Part shown: positions 40,840 to 48,998 of the stretch, in pieces
Layout: the number at the start of each line of letters is the position of its first letter
Position numbering within the stretch: the first letter of the stretch is position 1
Origin: Phosphoribacter sp037046615
GTDB lineage: Bacteria; Actinomycetota; Actinomycetes; Actinomycetales; Dermatophilaceae
Reading direction: 5' to 3'
DNA: 64,000 nt
Assembly: GCA_037046615.1 (NCBI GenBank)
Contig: JBAOHD010000019.1
Coordinates: 1-64,000 of the forward strand
Notes under the pieces: generated by a model
Database searches by the model: none
What the model was told of the DNA's origin: nothing
What the model saw: only the letters and a program-made list of their open reading frames with translations
Translations under genes and position numbers: made by a program

Positions 40840-42045
40840 CCGCGTCTCTGACCGGGCCAACGCCTCGAGCCGCGCCGCGCACGCCTCCCGGACCGTGTCT
40901 TCGGCCGTGTCCTTGACGCCCTCACGCAAGCTGGGGTCGGTCGCCGACACGACCGCGTAGTAGAACCCGGAGAAGACCGCGAGGAAGCCCGAGACGCGCA
41001 CTTGCTCCCACGTGAGGGCATAGGTATGCCGTGACGTCGCCCAGGTCGCGATGACATTGGGCTCGGCCTGGATCCAGCTCTTGATCGCCTCGACATTGGT
41101 CGTGGCGATCGCGAAGACGAGGAAAAACACGAGCACGGCCGCGCCGACGACTCCCGCAACGACGAGGCGGGAGATCGCCGCCACAAGACGCAGGCTGCGG
41201 TCCTGGGTGGGGCTGACCGGGCATTCCACGGGCGCGCTCACCTGCCGGCCGCCGGCGAAGGGGGTGTGCGACAACGCACAGTCGAGCTCGTCGTCGTCGG
41301 CGAAGCGCGACAGGCCGTCGAGGTCGAGTTGGTCGCGGCTGGACAAGAAGATCCCCGACAGTGCGACGAAAGACACGAGGACGAGGACATAGGCCCACGA
41401 ATCGAGCCGCCCGATCGACTGCCACATCTCGGCGGTGAAGAAGAAGAAGAACACGACGCCGAGCAGCAACGGGAGTGTGCGCGCCAAGGCGGCGCTCGTC
41501 GCGAGGAACGACCGGGTCACCTCGCGGGTGAGGTAGGTGCTCAGGGAGGCGATCCCCGTATTGACGACGACGAGCACGAGCGTCAGGAGGGCGATTTGGG
41601 CGACGGCGACCGCCCCAGCGTTGATGAGCCGGTTTTCGGTGGCGCTGGCGACGAAATCGTCGAAGATCTCAGTTTCGTGAGGTGAGGCCAGCACCGCGAG
41701 GACCGGGACGAGGACGAAGACGGCGCGCTCGGTCCAACCGATCCGGTCGATCCGCGCGAACGCCGGGCGATGGCGGACGAGGTTGCCACCCACCCACGCA
41801 GCGAGCACCGCGACGACGACGATGACGAAGCTGAAGACCGGGCTGGCGGTGATGGCGGGCACCCCGGTGAACATCACGATCAGGAAGATCGCCACGAGGG
41901 CGGGGGCCGCTCGCCTCGACGCCGACGCGTGGTATGCCGTGTCCGCCACCATCGAGCCGAGCCCGCGCCGTAGGAACCAGCGCGCGACGGGCAAGGACTC
42001 CGACTCGGGAAGCGGACGAGCAGAAGGTGTCTGGGCTGCTGGCAC
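40828..42045 (-). CDS. Polytopic membrane protein of unknown function
   Basis: About 405 residues with some nine hydrophobic segments, for example PALVAIFLIVMFTGVPAI, LPLLLGVVFFFFFTAEMW and AAVLVFFLVFAIATT. Between them is an acidic soluble stretch DLDGLSRFADDDELDCALSH. I do not recognise the family. GTG at 42045 gives a short polar N-terminus; later starts are possible. It is divergent from metG, with a short tandem repeat in between. Confidence 0.6.
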   Translation of the reverse strand: MPAAQTPSARPLPESESLPVARWFLRRGLGSMVADTAYHASASRRAAPALVAIFLIVMFTGVPAITASPVFSFVIVVVAVLAAWVGGNLVRHRPAFARIDRIGWTERAVFVLVPVLAVLASPHETEIFDDFVASATENRLINAGAVAVAQIALLTLVLVVVNTGIASLSTYLTREVTRSFLATSAALARTLPLLLGVVFFFFFTAEMWQSIGRLDSWAYVLVLVSFVALSGIFLSSRDQLDLDGLSRFADDDELDCALSHTPFAGGRQVSAPVECPVSPTQDRSLRLVAAISRLVVAGVVGAAVLVFFLVFAIATTNVEAIKSWIQAEPNVIATWATSRHTYALTWEQVRVSGFLAVFSGFYYAVVSATDPSLREGVKDTAEDTVREACAARLEALARSETRSGS

Positions 42046-42064
42046 GGCGTGAGCGTAGCTGGCG

Positions 42065-42108
42065 GGGCGGCATACCTGCCGGGCGGCATACCTGCCGGGC
42101 GGCATACC
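42065..42108. repeat. Three tandem 16-bp units each carrying GGCATAC
   Basis: GGGCGGCATACCTGCC occurs at 42065-42080 and 42081-42096, with a third incomplete copy from 42097. The repeats sit in the divergent promoter region of metG and the membrane gene, 30-70 bases before metG. Each unit contains the heptamer enriched across the chromosomal part of the window. Confidence 0.9.
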
Positions 42109-42137
42109 CGCTGGCGGCGACGCCTAGGATTTGGCCT

Positions 42138-43948
42138 ATGAGCAAAGTCCTGTCCGCAGTCGCCTGGCCGTATGCCAACGGCCCGCGCCATATCGGCCAT
42201 GTCGCCGGTTTTGGCGTGCCCTCCGACGTGTTCAGCCGCTACATGCGGATGGCCGGACATGACGTGCTCATGGTGTCGGGCACCGACGAGCACGGCACGC
42301 CGATCCTCGTCCAAGCCGACAAGGAGGGCGTGACCGCGCGCGAGCTCGCCGACCGCTTCAACCGGGTCATCGCCGAGGACCTCGTCGGGCTCGGGCTCGC
42401 CTACGACCTATTCACCCGCACGACGACGGGCAACCATTACGCCGTCGCGCAGGAGCTCTTCCGCGGCAACCACGCCAATGGCTACATGATCGAGCAGTCC
42501 CAGCTCGTCGCGATCAGCCCGTCGACCGGTCGCACCCTGCCTGATCGCTACATCGAGGGCACCTGCCCGCTCTGTGGCTATGGCGAGGCCCGCGGTGATC
42601 AGTGCGACAACTGCGGTCAGCCAGATGGACCCGGTCGACCTCATCAACCCGCGCTCCAAGATCGACGGCGAGACACCGCGATTCGAGGAGACGACGCACT
42701 TCTTCCTCGACCTGCCGGCCCTTGCCGAGGCGCTCGGGGAGTGGCTCGACGGGCGCGAGGCATCGGGCACCTGGCGGCCCAATGTCATCAAGTTCTCCAA
42801 GAACCTCCTCGACGACGTCCGGCCCCGCCCGATGACACGGGACATCGACTGGGGGATCCCCGTGCCGCTGCCGGGATGGGAGGACAACCCGGGCAAGAAG
42901 CTCTACGTGTGGTTCGACGCCGTCATCGGATACCTCTCGGCGTCGATCGAGTGGGCGCGCCGCATCGGTGAGCCCGAGCGGTGGCGCGACTGGTGGAACG
43001 ACCCCGACGCGCTCTCCTACTACTTCCAGGGCAAGGACAACATCACCTTCCACGCCCAGATCTGGCCGGCGGAGTTGCTCGGGTATGCCGGCCGCGGGAG
43101 CTCGCGGCGGCACGGCGGGCACGGCATACGGCGTGCTTGAATCTGCCGACCGAAGTGGTCGCGAGCGAGTTCATGACCATGGAGGGCAAGCAGTTCTCGA
43201 CGTCAGCGGGGCGCACGTCATCTATGTGCGCGACGTGCTGGAGCGTTATGGCCCGGACCCGCTGCGCTATTTCATCTGCGCCGCCGGGCCGGAAAACCAG
43301 GACGCCGACTTCACGTGGGCCGAGTTCGTGCAGCCGCAACGAACTCCGAGCTCGTCGCCGGCTGGGGCAACCTCGTCAACCGCACGGCGTCGATGATCGC
43401 ACAAGACGCTTCGGTGAGATCCCGGCGGCCGGGCCGCTGGAGCCCATCGACGAGGACCTCCTCGCGGCGGTGCGGGGCGGATTCGCGACGGTCGGCGGCG
43501 CTGATCGAACGGCAACGGTTCAAGGCGGGCATCGGGGAGGTCGATGCGCCTCGTGGGGCTGGCCAACGCCTATGTCTCGGCGACCGAGCCGTTCAAGCTC
43601 AAGGGCGACGACCAGCGCGGGCGCCTCGGCACCGTCTTGCACGTGCTCGCGCAGGCGGTCACCGACCTCGCGACGATGTCAGCGCCTTTCCTGCCCCACG
43701 GCGCCAACCGGATCCACCGGATCATGGGCGGCGAGGGCGACCTCGTCCCCATGCCCGAGCTGCGCGAGGTCGAGGACCTCGACGGTGGGGCGGCATACCC
43801 GGTCATCATGGGTGACTACAGCGCGACCCCCCGCTGGGCCACGCGCCCGGTCGTGCCGGGCACGCCGATCGGACCGCCCACGCCGGTGTTCACGAAGTTC
43901 GACCCGTCGGTCGTCGCCGACGAGGTCGAGCGCATGCGGGCGGAGTAG
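42138..43948 (+). CDS. metG: Methionyl-tRNA synthetase (multiple frameshifts)
   Basis: Joined length is about 600 residues, normal for MetRS. Class I signature HIGH appears as RHIGHVAGFG near residue 20, and the KMSKS equivalent as EGKQFSTS (Lys-x-x-Ser-Thr-Ser type of many actinobacteria). CPLCGYGEARGDQCDNCG is the zinc knuckle. It charges tRNA-Met. ATG at 42138 starts MSKVLSAVAWPYANGP. Frame changes occur near 42622, 43090, 43137, 43200, 43332, 43405, 43470 and 43535. The sequence on both sides of each is excellent MetRS, so for an essential gene these are almost certainly consensus errors. Confidence 0.93.
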
Positions 43949-43954
43949 GTCGCG

Positions 43955-44467
43955 GTGGCGATCTCAGCACGTCGGGGTGTTGGCGGCCCCGCGGCCGCTG
44001 CTGCCGTCCTCGCCGCGACCCTTGGGCTGTCGGGCTGCACGGGCGACGCCGATGCGCCGGTGCCGTCGGTGCCCTTCTCGACGAAGCAGAGCATCTCCAA
44101 GGGTGAGATCGGGCTACTACGCACCGAGGTCGAGCCGCTCGCCAAGCGCTATCCCGGGCTCGGGAAGATCGTCTCGGCGCAGTGGTTTGGCGGCACCCTC
44201 GGTGACGCGCGGGCGCCTGGTCCCTCGACCGTGTGGATCGACGCCGTCATCGAGCTTGAGCCTGCGACGATGGCACGCCTGCGGGCAGCGGCCGGCACGA
44301 CCCGCACCGAGACGCCCGATGTCGTGCCCGAGCTCCTCCCGCTGCTCCCGCTCGGCCCGTATGGTCGCTCTGGCACGCTCGACACGGCGATCAAGGGCAC
44401 GCTGCTGACGCGCGCGTGGCTCCCGCCGACGGGCAACCAGCTCGTCATCGCTGCCATGGGCCAGTAG
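43955..44467 (+). CDS. Putative lipoprotein
   Basis: A 170-residue protein beginning MAISARRGVGGPAAAAAVL with lipobox LSGC near residue 27, then a Pro/Ser linker and a compact domain. GTG at 43955 is six bases after the metG stop and the TatD gene starts three bases after its stop, so it is co-transcribed with both. I do not recognise the domain. Confidence 0.7.
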   Translation: MAISARRGVGGPAAAAAVLAATLGLSGCTGDADAPVPSVPFSTKQSISKGEIGLLRTEVEPLAKRYPGLGKIVSAQWFGGTLGDARAPGPSTVWIDAVIELEPATMARLRAAAGTTRTETPDVVPELLPLLPLGPYGRSGTLDTAIKGTLLTRAWLPPTGNQLVIAAMGQ

Positions 44468-44469
44468 CC

Positions 44470-45339
44470 GTGGCCGCTCGCGTCCCGGTCGCACCGGAGC
44501 CGTTGCCGGTGCCGGTCGTCGACAACCACGCGCACCTCGACATCGCGCGGCACGGCGAGGAGGGTATGCCGGTGACCGCGGCTCTTGCGGCGGCCCGGGC
44601 TGTCGGTGTCGATCGCGTCGTCCAGGTCGCCTGCGACCTCGAGAGCATCGCTGGATTGTCGGCGCTGCTCGACGCCCACCCTTCGCTGCTCGGCGCAGTT
44701 GCCTTGCACCCCAACGACGCTGCTCGGTTGGCGGCGCGCGGGCGGCTCGCGGCGGCATACGAGGCTGTCGAGGCGGCTCTGGCGGACCCGCGCGTCCGTG
44801 CGGTGGGGGAGACGGGGCTCGACTACTTCCGCACCGACGAGCAGGGGAGGCCAGCGCAGGAGGAGTCCTTCCGCTGGCACATCGACCTGGCTAAACGCAC
44901 GGGGCGCGCCCTGCAGATCCACGACCGCGACGCGCACGACGACGTCCTGCGGATCCTTGCCGAGGAAGGGGCTCCGGAGCGCACCGTGCTGCACTGCTTC
45001 TCTGGCGAAGCGGCGATGGCGCGTGAGGCCGTCGAGCGCGGCTATTTCCTCTCGTATGCCGGCACCGTCACCTTCAAGAACGCCGAGGGGCTGCGCGATG
45101 CCCTTCGGTTGACGCCCCTGGAGCAAGTGCTCGCCGAGACCGACGCGCCCTATCTCGCGCCGCACCCGTGGCGAGGCGCGACGAACGCGCCGAGGCTGCT
45201 GCCGCTCACCGTGCGCGTCATCGCCGAGGTGCTCGGACGTGACCTCGCGGAGGCCTGCGAGGTCATCAGTCGCACGAGCGAGCGGGTGTATGGCGGTTGG
45301 CCTGCCCCCGCTGGGGCTGATGAGGCTGATGTGACATAA
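44470..45339 (+). CDS. tatD: TatD-family DNase/hydrolase
   Basis: A 289-residue TIM-barrel metal-dependent hydrolase. Metal ligands are visible in DNHAHLDIA, GETGLDYF, LQIHDRDAHDD, LHCFSGEAAM and ETDAPYLAP. TatD enzymes are 3'-5' exonucleases acting in DNA repair or turnover. GTG at 44470 is three bases after the lipoprotein stop. The usual actinobacterial order metG-tatD-rpfB is kept. Confidence 0.93.
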   Translation: MAARVPVAPEPLPVPVVDNHAHLDIARHGEEGMPVTAALAAARAVGVDRVVQVACDLESIAGLSALLDAHPSLLGAVALHPNDAARLAARGRLAAAYEAVEAALADPRVRAVGETGLDYFRTDEQGRPAQEESFRWHIDLAKRTGRALQIHDRDAHDDVLRILAEEGAPERTVLHCFSGEAAMAREAVERGYFLSYAGTVTFKNAEGLRDALRLTPLEQVLAETDAPYLAPHPWRGATNAPRLLPLTVRVIAEVLGRDLAEACEVISRTSERVYGGWPAPAGADEADVT

Positions 45340-45489
45340 GGGGCTATTGAGATGTGACCTGTGTCACGTGTCGGCCTCGTCACCGTTACCAAAAGTTGAC
45401 CTTTCGCCAGTTTTCGGTGCACGGTTGACCCGGTTCAACCGGGAGGCGTTGCTCTTCCGGCCGCTCATCGGGCTCGTCTGCACAGCCAT

Positions 45490-45532
45490 CCGGTCACGTG
45501 AACGGGCACTGTCAGCGAGCCCGGTCACGTGA
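45490..45532 (+). promoter_or_regulatory. Twin CCGGTCACGTGA sites upstream of rpfB
   Basis: Identical 12-mers at 45490-45501 and 45521-45532 are 31 bp apart, close to three helical turns, so both would face the same side of DNA. They end 40 bases before the rpfB start. Another TCACGTG lies near 45363 and an inverted repeat GGTTGA/TCAACC at 45423-45440. I infer a regulator binding region; its identity is unknown. Confidence 0.55.
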
Positions 45533-45572
45533 GTGGCCGGTCCCGCCAGCCGGATCGTCAGACGTTTGGAGC

Positions 45573-46721
45573 ATGGTGTTTTCTTCTCTTCGCACACGGG
45601 TCGCCGCTGGCGGCGCTGCAGTCGTCCTTGCCGCTGCCGGTTTCACCGCGGCCTCGATGGACAAGGCTGTCGCGCTCTCGGTCGAGGGTCAGCAGTCGAC
45701 GATGCACGTCTTCGGCTCGACGGTGGCCGACGCGCTGGCCAAGGAGGGCATCACGGTCACCGATCGTGACCTCGTGGTCCCGGCGCTCGACCAGCCGCTC
45801 TCCGATGGCACCGAGATCGTCGTCCGCTACGGACGCAAGCTCACGGTGACCGTCGACGGCCAGACCACCGACTACTGGACGACGGCAGCGACCGTGGACG
45901 AGGCGCTGACCGCGCTCGGCATCCGCATGCACAGCGACGCCACCTTGTCGGTGTCCCGCTCGACGCCGCTCGGCCGTGACGGCCTCACCCTGAGCGTCAC
46001 CAACCCCCGTGCGGTGACTGTTGCCGTCGACGGCGCCACTCGGTCGGAGTCGACCTCGGCTGCGACGGTCGGCGACCTGCTCTCGGCGCTCGGCATCACC
46101 CTCGGCGCGCTCGACCGCGTGAGCCCGGCGGCTGACACGGCCATCACCGAGGGTCTGGCCATTGCGGTCGCTCGTGTCGAGCAGCGCACGACCACCGCCA
46201 AGGAGACCGTCGCCTTCGCGACCACCCGCAAGGATGACGCGACGCTGGCCAAAGGCCAGACCAAGGTCGCGACCCAGGGTGTTGCCGGTGAGAAGGTCGT
46301 GACCTACACCGAGACGTGGGTCAACGGCGCGCTCGAGAGCAAGAACGCCACCGAGACAAAGGTCACCAAGCCCGCCACCGACAAGGTCGTCCTCGTCGGC
46401 ACCAAGGTCGTCGCGGCTCCGGCTCCGGCCCCCGCTCCTCGGCCGTCGGCCGGCAACACGAGCGGTGCGGGCCTTAACCTCGCCAACGCCGCCATGTGGG
46501 ACCGGATCGCCAAGTGTGAGTCTGGTGGTCGGTGGAACATCAACACTGGCAACGGTTACTACGGCGGCCTCCAGTTCGACTACCGGACGTGGCTCGGATC
46601 GGGCGGTGCCGACTTCGCTCCCCGCGCCGACCTGGCCTCGCGTGAGCAGCAGATCACCGTCGCCAACCGGCTCTACGCTTCCCGCGGGCTCCAGCCGTGG
46701 GGCTGCGCCTGGGCCGCGTGA
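45573..46721 (+). CDS. rpfB: Resuscitation-promoting factor RpfB
   Basis: A 382-residue secreted protein. The N-terminal signal is VFSSLRTRVAAGGAAVVLAAA. Three DUF348 (YabE) repeats follow (for example TVADALAKEGITVTDRDLVV), then a G5 domain (KVVTYTETWVNGALESK), a Pro/Ala linker and the C-terminal lysozyme-like Rpf domain MWDRIAKCESGGRWNINTGN with its catalytic Glu. It cleaves peptidoglycan and stimulates exit from dormancy. ATG at 45573 gives the signal peptide. In many actinomycetes ksgA follows; here the next gene is convergent yajQ. Confidence 0.95.
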   Translation: MVFSSLRTRVAAGGAAVVLAAAGFTAASMDKAVALSVEGQQSTMHVFGSTVADALAKEGITVTDRDLVVPALDQPLSDGTEIVVRYGRKLTVTVDGQTTDYWTTAATVDEALTALGIRMHSDATLSVSRSTPLGRDGLTLSVTNPRAVTVAVDGATRSESTSAATVGDLLSALGITLGALDRVSPAADTAITEGLAIAVARVEQRTTTAKETVAFATTRKDDATLAKGQTKVATQGVAGEKVVTYTETWVNGALESKNATETKVTKPATDKVVLVGTKVVAAPAPAPAPRPSAGNTSGAGLNLANAAMWDRIAKCESGGRWNINTGNGYYGGLQFDYRTWLGSGGADFAPRADLASREQQITVANRLYASRGLQPWGCAWAA

Positions 46722-46751
46722 CCTGATCGGGTCACGCACCTGACGTGAGAA

Positions 46752-46785
46752 GGCCTGGTATGCCGCGTGTGCGGCATACCAGGCC
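46752..46785. terminator. Perfect 15-bp bidirectional terminator made of inverted GTATGCC motifs
   Basis: Arms 46752-46766 (GGCCTGGTATGCCGC) and 46771-46785 are exact complements around loop GTGT. It lies between convergent rpfB and yajQ. Each arm contains the chromosomal heptamer, one copy in each orientation, as seen for uptake sequences in terminators of Haemophilus and Neisseria. Confidence 0.88.
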
Positions 46786-46805
46786 CTTGTCGTGCTCGCC
46801 CAGCC

Positions 46806-47300
46806 TCAGCGATAGTTGGTGAAGGTCAGGGCGACGTCGAGGTCCTGACCCTTGAGCAGCGTCATGACCGCTTGCAGGTCGTCCTTGGACTTGCTCGACA
46901 CCCGCAGCTCGTCGCCCTGGATCTGCGCCTTGACGCCCTTGGGGCCCTCGTCGCGGATGATCTTGGCGATCTTCTTCGCATTTTCCTGGCTGATGCCCTC
47001 TTTGAGGGCGCACTCGAGGCGGTACTCCTTGCCGGAGAGCTTGGGGTCGGCGTCGGAGCCGTCGAGGTGCTTGAGCGAGACCTTGCGCTTGACGAGCCAC
47101 GTCTGCAGGACGTCGAGGACGGCCTTGACGCGCTCCTCGGAGTTGGCCTTCATGACGATCTTCTCGCCGGACAGCTCGATCGACGCGCCGACGTTCTTGA
47201 AGTCGTAGCGGTTGGCGATCTCCTTGGCCGCGGTGTTGACGGCGTTGGCGATCTCCTGCTTGTCGTACTTGCTGACGATGTCGAACGACGAGTCGGCCAT
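46806..47300 (-). CDS. YajQ-family nucleotide-binding protein
   Basis: A 164-residue protein, full length for the family: MADSSFDIVSKYDKQEIANA, ANRYDFKNVGASIEL, KEGISQENAKKIAKIIRDEG and DLDVALTFTNYR are all standard. YajQ proteins fold as two RNP-like domains; the Xanthomonas member binds cyclic di-GMP. GGAAGGGA precedes the ATG. Convergent with rpfB across the 15-bp terminator. Confidence 0.93.
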   Translation of the reverse strand: MADSSFDIVSKYDKQEIANAVNTAAKEIANRYDFKNVGASIELSGEKIVMKANSEERVKAVLDVLQTWLVKRKVSLKHLDGSDADPKLSGKEYRLECALKEGISQENAKKIAKIIRDEGPKGVKAQIQGDELRVSSKSKDDLQAVMTLLKGQDLDVALTFTNYR

Positions 47301-47398
47301 GGGGGTCCCTTCCTGTCCGCGAGCTGGATCGGTGCGACGTGCTCGGCGGATCGGATTCGGTGGTGTGTGGGCTGGCTGCTATCCTTCCATGCGCACCA

Positions 47399-47482
47399 GG
47401 CAGGTTGCCCGAGCGGCCAATGGGAGCGGACTGTAAATCCGTCGCGTGAGCTACGAAGGTTCGAATCCTTCACCTGCCACCA
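47399..47482 (+). tRNA. tRNA-Tyr (GTA)
   Basis: The acceptor stem pairs GGCAGGT (47399-47405) with ACCTGCC (47472-47478); discriminator A and an encoded CCA follow. The anticodon GTA is at 47433-47435 in loop CTGTAAA. A long variable arm makes it class II, as expected for bacterial tRNA-Tyr. GTTCGAATC is the T-loop. A strong hairpin terminator starts six bases after the CCA. Confidence 0.96.
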
Positions 47483-47487
47483 GTGCT

Positions 47488-47529
47488 CGAAGGCCCCTGA
47501 CCAGCGCGTATGCCGGTCAGGGGCCTTCG
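47488..47529 (+). terminator. 15-bp hairpin terminator after tRNA-Tyr
   Basis: Perfect arms CGAAGGCCCCTGACC (47488-47502) and its complement at 47515-47529. The 12-base loop contains GTATGCC at 47508-47514. Confidence 0.85.
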
Positions 47530-47584
47530 TCTGCGTGGCGCCTAGGCGTCGGTGCAGCCCAGTTCCCGACGTCCCGATTGCTAT

Positions 47585-47715
47585 GCCCCGCTGAGTCGAT
47601 ACCCGTCGGGGAGGGGTGACTCGTCGGTCGGTATCGACCCGTGGGGCCCCGCCACGCCCCGCTGAGTCGATACCCGTCGGGGAGGGGTGACTCGCCGCCG
47701 GGTATCGACCCGTGG
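47585..47715. repeat. Two 60-bp direct repeats, each able to fold into a hairpin
   Basis: Units 47585-47644 and 47656-47715 differ at only about four positions and repeat with a 71-bp period. In unit 2, GTCGATACCCG (47666-47676) pairs perfectly with CGGGTATCGAC (47699-47709). The region lies between tRNA-Tyr and the 3' end of the DUF2871 gene, so the units may end transcription of that gene, but their near identity suggests a duplicated or REP-like element. Confidence 0.85.
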
Positions 47716-47739
47716 AGAACTCAGTGGGAGCGGCGGGGA

Positions 47740-48210
47740 TCAGGAGCGCACGGCCTCGACGGCTGCGGTCGGCGTCGCGACGAGGGCGCGGCGCAGGGCG
47801 ACCATCACCATGGCAAAGGCCACCGTGAGCAGGACGTGGCCCATCCCTGAGATCCCGGCAAACATCGGCCGGTCGACCCACCACCCGAGGACTTCACCGG
47901 TCCCCTTGACCAGCAGCATCCCCGCAGTCAGCACCATCCCCGCGTGATAGGTCCACATCGCCGGCCGGGACCACCGCTGTGCCGCCAGACCCGTCGTGTG
48001 CGCCAGCGCCAAGAGGGCAAGGCTCACGATGAAGCCCAGGGCCAAGAAGTGGGTATGCGCCAGGCCGAGCACCGTGGTGCCCTCGAAGTCCTGAGAGTGA
48101 GTCAGCGTGCGGTAGTAGAGCCCGGACGTCAGCCCGGCAGCGAGATAGACAGCGGCGGAACGATAGAGCGAGAGGGGCGACACGGCATACTCCTGGAGGT
48201 TTGTCGACAT
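47740..48210 (-). CDS. DUF2871 family membrane protein
   Basis: A 156-residue protein with four to five transmembrane segments and the pattern LYRSAAVYLAAGLTSGLYYR followed by LGLAHTHFLALGFIVSLALL, which I associate with DUF2871. Several conserved His residues lie in the membrane, hinting at heme or metal binding, but no function is known. ATG at 48210 is used; GTG at 48219 is possible. A TGTCGACA-type inverted repeat overlaps the start. Divergent from a hemerythrin gene. Confidence 0.78.
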   Translation of the reverse strand: MSTNLQEYAVSPLSLYRSAAVYLAAGLTSGLYYRTLTHSQDFEGTTVLGLAHTHFLALGFIVSLALLALAHTTGLAAQRWSRPAMWTYHAGMVLTAGMLLVKGTGEVLGWWVDRPMFAGISGMGHVLLTVAFAMVMVALRRALVATPTAAVEAVRS

Positions 48211-48328
48211 GACTGTCACCAAACACTCTAATCGACAGTGGTGTCGACAACGACCGAGGGTTGAGCACCAGGCGCACGGGTATGTCCCGTGAGCGGGCTT
48301 CCTCGCTCGCCCCAGCTGAAGGAGCCTC

Positions 48329-48826
48329 ATGTCCACCGACGCCATCGTCCTGCTCAAGCAGGACCACAAAGAGGTCGCGCGTCTCTTCGCGGAGTTCGAG
48401 AAGAAGACGACGACCAAGGCCCGCCGCGGCGCCATCGTCGCGAAGGTGCTGCGACTGCTCGCCGTCCACACCCACATCGAGAACACGATCATGTATCCCG
48501 AGGTGGCCGAGGCGCTGCCCGAGGTCAAGGACGATGTGCTCGAGTCCTATGAGGAGCACCACGTCGTCGACGTCCTCTCCGCCGAACTCGCGGGCATGAC
48601 GCCCGACGACGAGCGCTTCGTCGCCAAGTTCACGGTGCTCATGGAAAACGTCCGCCACCACGTGCGCGAGGAGGAGGACGAGTGGTTCCCGATCGTGCGA
48701 AAGGGCATGTCTCGCACCCACCTTCGTGAGATGGGCGCCCGGATGATCGCCGCCAAGGAGACTGCGCCCGAGGGCCCGACGCCCCCGTCGGCGCTGAAGA
48801 AGGTCATCGACGCCGTCGTCTCCTGA
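48329..48826 (+). CDS. Hemerythrin-domain protein
   Basis: A 165-residue four-helix HHE protein. Candidate di-iron ligands are in LKQDHKEVARLF, VHTHIENTIMYPEV, YEEHHVVDVL and HHVREEEDEWFP. Such proteins bind O2 or NO or sense oxidative stress. GAAGGAG lies just before ATG 48329. Stand-alone gene, divergent from the DUF2871 gene. Confidence 0.9.
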   Translation: MSTDAIVLLKQDHKEVARLFAEFEKKTTTKARRGAIVAKVLRLLAVHTHIENTIMYPEVAEALPEVKDDVLESYEEHHVVDVLSAELAGMTPDDERFVAKFTVLMENVRHHVREEEDEWFPIVRKGMSRTHLREMGARMIAAKETAPEGPTPPSALKKVIDAVVS

Positions 48827-48998
48827 TCGGTTCCGGTCCGACCGTCGAGGCCTATCCCATGGAGATGCGGGTATAGCTCCAGCTAGGGGTCGCACGTTGA
48901 GGTCACATCCCCTCGCGCGGTGCTCGTCGTCAAACAGTCGGCGGCGAGCACCGGCCGCGAGCACCGGCAGCGAGCACAGCCCACTGGCAAGCGTCCGG

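Noticed and set aside
45340..45572. c-di-AMP (ydaO-type) riboswitch before rpfB
   Set aside because: Such riboswitches control rpf genes in some actinomycetes, but I could not find the conserved ydaO core segments in this 233-base leader.
47585..47715. CRISPR array
   Set aside because: Only two units of 60 bp, much longer than CRISPR repeats, with an 11-bp interval, and no cas genes in the window.
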